Source: an uncultured Peptococcaceae bacterium (GTDB lineage: Bacteria; Bacillota; Peptococcia; Peptococcales; Peptococcaceae). Taken from it: a DNA stretch of 19,269 bases. The position numbers and the translations under genes are program-made. The stretch spans positions 1 to 19,269 of the forward strand of contig CALJRU010000060.1 in NCBI GenBank assembly GCA_937976375.1. Direction: 5' to 3'. Below are positions 15,901-19,269 of the stretch, in pieces. How positions within the stretch are numbered: position 1 is the stretch's first letter; each line of letters starts with the position of its first letter. The notes under the pieces were generated by a model. The model was given only the letters and a program-made list of their open reading frames with translations. It made no database searches and was not told the origin of the DNA.

Positions 15901-16521
15901 CAGATCACTGCCACCTTCGTCGAAGATGAAGACTACGTGGAACCAACTCCTGAACCAACCCCTGAGCCAAGCATGCCATTTACCGATGTCTCTGAAAACG
16001 ACTGGTTCTACGGCGCCGTTCAATACGTTTACGATAACGACATGATGAACGGGGTCAGCGCTAACAGCTTTGCACCTAACAGCAACTTAACCAGAGCGAT
16101 GATGGCTGCCGTGCTTTACAACCTTGAAGACCAGCCAACACAGGCAGACAGCTCTTTCACCGATGTTGCTGATGGCAGCTGGTATGCCGATGCTGTCAAC
16201 TGGGCAGCAGCCAACAACATTGTCAGCGGCTATGGCGATGGCATCTTTGGACCAAACGACAACATCACCCGTGAACAGATGGCCTCCATCCTTTATCGCT
16301 ACGCCGAATACAAAGGCTACGATGTAAGCGCTGTTGGCGATCTGGGTCAATTCAACGATGCAGACAGCGTTTCTGAATGGGCCAACGATGTAATGAGCTG
16401 GGCTGTTGGCGCAGGTCTCATCAACGGCATGGGCGACGGTTCTGTAGCGCCACAGGGCACTGCTACACGTGCACAGGTTGCCACGGTTCTGATGAACTTC
16501 TGCGAAAACATCGCAAAATAA
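12913..16521 (+). CDS. Secreted two-part beta-helix surface protein with SLH anchor (copy 2)
   Basis: The 1202-residue protein has a signal peptide (MRKTGK, hydrophobic core, cleavage after SFA at 28). Two or three parallel beta-helix segments follow: about 90-320 (KVTIDNCSFNG, TITKCTFKNVYNAYAL, IQYCTFDNCGGGIYF), about 324-625 starting with IYVDPANGENGNAGTSAENP, and about 630-910 starting with YKTLGEAITAAMNG. Residues about 927-1005 form an InlB-B-repeat-like beta domain (ADNGSVSVDKYATGGDKVTI to MPSSKVQITATF). A PTPEPTPEP linker leads to three SLH repeats (1021-1202) with TRAM, TREQ and TRAQ. It is probably an exported wall-anchored adhesin or carbohydrate-interacting protein. No catalytic residues for a glycan lyase could be assigned. 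It lacks the Thr-rich module of copies 1 and 3. Confidence 0.88.
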   Translation: MRKTGKCILSFILALSILFSFIPQASFASTENTNSPDAANSGTIDFAQFLQNVQNSNYNYDGKGITVKWSPTSACTNPLPNHKCLFSTDPKPTANGNTPQRGQAPNAQYQIFSGQTDVTIKNVNFVFDPADFTLCMNSSWKGSFSKGDIKNAEFQFLNSGKVTIDNCSFNGVIVSPFSSRDTTTITKCTFKNVYNAYALKDIHSPNASIQYCTFDNCGGGIYFEGDTSKNEYTILHNTFENIDTNAPTEKQDTRGLIQFSSHGDYSNAKITIGDNTSTGNAAVVRQLNSTITSAILDPTALNEDNTFSGDLFLPGTNVTETNTIYVDPANGENGNAGTSAENPVKTFSKAMELVNAGGTIKVMGDLGHNIKNINKPVTIEGNGGTRVSISGGVTLPTVNGTVTFRNLSFDGISTFGTYDSSNNYKNLDLVIDDCAFTQASGNCVYIVPEINSLTVTNCDFTALSPEKGYQKQYLIWPYQAKTITIQHNTFKGNGITRAAIHLGDGHPDGTTATISENTINGFERGVQLAFTTTNVQNNVAITNNEFKDISLSSANSPSKPYEVATVFIHENLKNNTKVSYDENKLTGTSETMFYSENQALSSDSIITSFTGNKIGDTSINTPADSWRDPWVAQVGSTKYKTLGEAITAAMNGSDKTITLLSDITVDSWNMIWNIKGITLDGNGHTLKVNAIESGQNHDAVFHSAGENTFKNLTVDLSGVQSNSQAQGSRAFSAAAGDTFDTVTVIGNNYIAYGITTGGTSTTNETITIKNCTIKDCGYAIYDAEDGSVENLIITESTISDCDYATILRAANGQFTGNTVTNGKLNIMSENQIVNENTFTNASTIKFYAAPKSFEKNNISKDSTLTYDSKLSATINVANNYWGGGAPSATQIPENLKDKVTGSDVYYTAPTMHEEDLNTYVPPYTGKYSYEINVAKADNGSVSVDKYATGGDKVTITVTPDKAYKLDELSVTAGGKDVELTDNGDGTYSFTMPSSKVQITATFVEDEDYVEPTPEPTPEPSMPFTDVSENDWFYGAVQYVYDNDMMNGVSANSFAPNSNLTRAMMAAVLYNLEDQPTQADSSFTDVADGSWYADAVNWAAANNIVSGYGDGIFGPNDNITREQMASILYRYAEYKGYDVSAVGDLGQFNDADSVSEWANDVMSWAVGAGLINGMGDGSVAPQGTATRAQVATVLMNFCENIAK

Positions 16522-16536
16522 CCACACATCACTCAA

Positions 16537-16564
16537 AAGCGTCTCCTTCGGGAGGCGCTTTTTT
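16537..16564 (+). terminator. Intrinsic terminator of SLH gene 2 (UUCG tetraloop)
   Basis: The same 10-bp stem and UUCG loop as after copy 1 (16537-16546 with 16551-16560), ending in a T-tract, 15 bases after the stop codon. Confidence 0.95.
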
Positions 16565-16585
16565 GTGTATATTATAATATACACA
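16564..16585. repeat. Perfect 22-bp palindrome directly after the terminator
   Basis: Every position pairs across the centre at 16574/16575 (outer arms TGTGTATATTA). It is AT-rich, contains TATAAT on both strands and touches the last T of the terminator. It could be a regulator site for the next gene or an extra RNA hairpin. Confidence 0.6.
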
Positions 16586-16654
16586 GAAAATCTGCTTTTA
16601 TCGGAGCAAACAATCCGTCTAATAATCATTTCAGAAAAATTATTAAAAAAGCTA

Positions 16655-16678
16655 TTTACATTCTATAAAAGCTATGAT
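16655..16678 (+). promoter_or_regulatory. Tentative promoter region of the third SLH gene
   Basis: TTTACA (16655-16660) and TATGAT (16673-16678) are both present, but only 12 bases apart. No hexamer pair with 16-18-base spacing stands out. The promoter is probably in this AT-rich stretch, its exact boxes uncertain. Confidence 0.25.
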
Positions 16679-16702
16679 AAACTACCGTCAAAAATCCCTA
16701 CT

Positions 16703-16709
16703 AAGGAGG
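16703..16709 (+). promoter_or_regulatory. Upstream Shine-Dalgarno of the third SLH gene, with in-frame TTG
   Basis: AAGGAGG lies 6 bases before a TTG (16716-16718) that is in frame with, and 21 codons upstream of, the ATG at 16779. A second site, GGAGGA (16765-16770), lies 8 bases before that ATG. The ATG is preferred because it gives a signal peptide of the same length and layout as copy 1. Confidence 0.6.
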
Positions 16710-16778
16710 TGGTGTTTGAGAAAGCATCACAATGAAGCAAATGGACGACTCGGAAACAAATCATGGAGGAAAAAAATT

Positions 16779-19269
16779 ATGTTATTTCGATCAAAGAAAC
16801 AGGTTGCCAGCCTTGTCATGACGACAATGCTATTGACAACGTCCCTTCCAATCGCCGCGTTTGCTGATGACGCCTCGACTACGAGCCCGCTCAATACAGC
16901 GGTTGTGGCTGAAGCATCTGAAAACATCATCTATGTAAACGCTGCCGCCCAAGGCGATGACGGACAGCAAAATACTTATAAAACCTTACAGGCAGCCATC
17001 GACGCTGCCAAAGAAGGCGACATCATTCAGCTGCAAAGCAATCTGACGGTGGACACCTCAGTCAGCAATAATGCAGCGGCCATTACCATCGACAAAAACA
17101 ACATCACCATCGATGGACAAAACCACACACTGACGGTTGACAGCAACAATGCCAACGGCAACGCCATTGGCATCAACGGCGCCAGCGGCGTCACCATTCA
17201 GAATCTGACCGTTGAACGCCCAGGCGATGGCCAAACCAAGCACGGCATCAATGTGTACAAATCCACCGGCGTAACCCTGCACAATGTCAACCTGAACAAC
17301 ATGGGCGGCTTCGGCCTTTTGGTCAACGCCTCGGAAGTAAAAGCGACCGGTACCTTCTCCCTCTCCGGCAATGGCTGGAAAGACATTATCAATATAAGCT
17401 GGGGCAGTGGCATCAGCGGTGTCAGCCATAAAAGCTCTTTCGATGCCTCAGACGCGACCTTGAAGGGCGTGGATCTGATCTATGTTGACAAGGGCGACCT
17501 GGAAAGAGCTGGCAACGCCGATAAATTCGCAATCAACGCAAAAGGTTTTGCGGCTGTTGATACTTCCGGCCTCGAAGAAAATGTAGCCATCGCTTATGCG
17601 CCAGCATCAATCATCGTTAACGGCACTGGCTATGCCACCTTGCAGGCCGCTGTTAACAACGCCCAAGATAACGCCACCATTCAGATTCAAAACGACATCA
17701 CTATCGACAACACCATCACTGTCAACCGCCCTGTGACCATCACTGCAAATGAAGGTGTGACGGTGGAGGCATCCTCAACAGGCGAATCTTTTAATCTGTC
17801 AAATGGTGCTGCGCTGAGCGGGCTGACCATCAACCTTGCAGCTAAAACCATGGATCACATTGTTATGATGGACAGCAACAGCACCGTTGAAAACTGCACC
17901 TTCACTGGTCAATATAATTTAGGCGATGGTGAAGTAAGCCGTGCGCTCGTGGTAAAAGCGGGCGCTGAAAACATCGCCATCACTGGCAACACCTTCAGCC
18001 ACCTGCGCCAGCCAGGCTACATCAACAACAGCAGCGGCACCATCACCAATAACACGGTGGACAACACCCGCGGCTGGGTGATCACCGGTGATGCCACTGT
18101 CTCGCTGAGCGGCAACACTTTCGAGAACAACGCTGTGGACATTTGCATCATCAAAAATAACAATGACACCAACAACTACGCAGGCAAAACCACAAGCCTC
18201 AGCAAAAGCAACAACGGCGCCTATGTGCAGAACCAGCTGAACCTGACAGAAGCCAAACAAGGCGCGTTTGTGGTTGGCGCATCGGACGGCTATACCTTTG
18301 AAAAAGCCCTTACCGACGCTGCCGATGGCGACACCATCCAAGTGACGAAAGCCGAAACCCTTGGCGCTGCTGTAACCATCGACAAAGCTGTCACCGTGAC
18401 CGGCTTCGACCATCTCACCATCGGCGACGGCGCTTCGCTCAGCATTTCCGCCGGCACCTATGACGCAGACCCAACGCAATATGTGGTAAAGGGCTATGAA
18501 GTCCGCACGCTGGACAACGGCCATTATCAGGTGGTAAGTGAAAACACCGATGAGGACGACAACAACAGCGGCGGTGACGGCACCCCTGCGCCAAACCCTG
18601 ACAAACCAGGCGATGGTGACGACACCACAGGCGGCGACGACAATAACGACAGCAACGACAACACCGGCGACACCGTGACCAACCCGGATGGTTCCACCAC
18701 AACCACCGTCACCACCGATGACGGCTCCTCCTCTACCACCACCGTCGGCACCGACGGCAAGGTTGAGGCCGACGTCACTCTGACAGAAGAAGCCGTGAAC
18801 AATGCCGACGGCGGCGCTGTGGCGCTGCCAATGCCAGAGCTGTCTGTGACAACCGACAAATCTGCGGCACCAACCGTGACAGTCAACCTGCCATCTCAGG
18901 AAGCCACCAAGGTGGAAGTGCCTGTGAAAGATGTCACCCCTGGCACCGTGGCCATTCTTGTGCACCCTGACGGCACCGAAGAAGTCATCAAAGACACCGT
19001 CACCAGCGCTGGCGGCATCACCGTTGCCCTCAGCGACGGCGCAACCATCAAGGTTGTGGACAACAGCAAGTCCTTCAACGATGTATCAGCCAACCATTGG
19101 GGCGCATCGGCCATCGATTTTGCAACGAGCCGTGAGCTCTTTGCAGGCACTGGCGCCAATGAATTCTCCCCAGAAGGGCAAATGACCCGCGCCATGATCT
19201 GGAGCGTGCTGGCCCGCTACGAAGGCGCCGACATCCCTGGCGGCACTGGCGACACATGGTATGCTGGTC
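16779..19269 (+). CDS. Secreted beta-helix surface protein with SLH anchor (copy 3, cut by window end)
   Basis: The frame is open from 16779 to the end of the window (830 complete codons, 3' end missing). It begins with a signal peptide (LFRSKKQ, hydrophobic core, cleavage after AFA at 29). Three copies of an entry module start near 51 (YKTLQAAIDAAKEGDIIQL), 278 (YATLQAAVNNAQDNATIQI) and 497 (YTFEKALTDAADGDTIQV). Parallel beta-helix turns fill the space between (TIDGQNHTLTVDS, VTIQNLTVERPG, STVENCTFTGQ, IAITGNTFSH). An acidic Asp/Asn/Gly linker (about 588-638) precedes the Thr-rich module (NPDGSTTTTVTTDDGSSS), then the first SLH repeat from about 766 with TRAM. The anchor is closely related in DNA to copy 1. 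Unlike copies 1 and 2, its beta-helix part is GC-rich with C-ending codons. It is probably wall-anchored with unknown ligand. Confidence 0.87.
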   Translation, partial: MLFRSKKQVASLVMTTMLLTTSLPIAAFADDASTTSPLNTAVVAEASENIIYVNAAAQGDDGQQNTYKTLQAAIDAAKEGDIIQLQSNLTVDTSVSNNAAAITIDKNNITIDGQNHTLTVDSNNANGNAIGINGASGVTIQNLTVERPGDGQTKHGINVYKSTGVTLHNVNLNNMGGFGLLVNASEVKATGTFSLSGNGWKDIINISWGSGISGVSHKSSFDASDATLKGVDLIYVDKGDLERAGNADKFAINAKGFAAVDTSGLEENVAIAYAPASIIVNGTGYATLQAAVNNAQDNATIQIQNDITIDNTITVNRPVTITANEGVTVEASSTGESFNLSNGAALSGLTINLAAKTMDHIVMMDSNSTVENCTFTGQYNLGDGEVSRALVVKAGAENIAITGNTFSHLRQPGYINNSSGTITNNTVDNTRGWVITGDATVSLSGNTFENNAVDICIIKNNNDTNNYAGKTTSLSKSNNGAYVQNQLNLTEAKQGAFVVGASDGYTFEKALTDAADGDTIQVTKAETLGAAVTIDKAVTVTGFDHLTIGDGASLSISAGTYDADPTQYVVKGYEVRTLDNGHYQVVSENTDEDDNNSGGDGTPAPNPDKPGDGDDTTGGDDNNDSNDNTGDTVTNPDGSTTTTVTTDDGSSSTTTVGTDGKVEADVTLTEEAVNNADGGAVALPMPELSVTTDKSAAPTVTVNLPSQEATKVEVPVKDVTPGTVAILVHPDGTEEVIKDTVTSAGGITVALSDGATIKVVDNSKSFNDVSANHWGASAIDFATSRELFAGTGANEFSPEGQMTRAMIWSVLARYEGADIPGGTGDTWYAG

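Noticed and set aside
16732..16821. 29-codon ORF overlapping the start of copy 3
   Set aside because: It has no ribosome binding site of its own at good spacing and no recognisable product, so it is not listed as a gene. It is mentioned only in the dual-start finding.
17919..18965. Minus-strand frame of 348 residues over copy 3
   Set aside because: It is a His/Val-rich shadow of a GC-rich gene with an unbroken sense frame, signal peptide and SLH repeat.
9608..19269. Beta-helix proteins as pectate lyases or phage tailspikes
   Set aside because: Parallel beta-helix turns are clear, but no catalytic residue set could be assigned. Signal peptides and SLH anchors fit surface proteins and not phage proteins.

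Overview
The window looks like the chromosome of an anaerobic Bacillota, most likely class Clostridia. The evidence is three secreted proteins with C-terminal S-layer homology (SLH) repeats, purine-rich AGGAGG ribosome binding sites, a LutABC-type iron-sulfur lactate oxidation operon and strong intrinsic terminators. A Peptococcaceae-like host is possible, but this is a low-confidence inference made without any database search.

Left part (1-4600). A two-gene minus-strand unit encodes a membrane-anchored thioredoxin-fold protein and a CcdA-type electron transporter. It is preceded by two more minus-strand genes, an aldo/keto reductase with altered catalytic and cofactor residues and a small putative alpha/beta-hydrolase esterase. 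The esterase is transcribed divergently from an M18 zinc aminopeptidase on the plus strand. Four start codons in the window (aldo/keto reductase, esterase, aminopeptidase, lutB) were moved downstream of the longest frame because the Shine-Dalgarno sequence fits the internal ATG.

Middle (4600-9350). The minus-strand lutA-lutB-lutC operon converts L-lactate to pyruvate. A 328-base intergenic region with two back-to-back extended -10 elements separates it from a plus-strand gene that fuses a SixA-type histidine phosphatase to a CHAD (polyphosphate-binding-type) domain and ends in a very lysine-rich tail. Convergent or single intrinsic terminators close each unit.

Right part (9350-19269). Three consecutive plus-strand genes encode large secreted surface proteins of the same design: signal peptide, parallel beta-helix domains, linker and C-terminal SLH wall anchor. 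The third runs off the window. The first and third share an anchor cassette with long identical DNA stretches, and the first and second share an almost identical terminator. The N-terminal beta-helix regions have diverged and are visibly AT-richer in the first two genes. This is the pattern of a recombining, expandable surface-protein locus.

No tRNA, rRNA, CRISPR array, insertion sequence or phage gene was seen.
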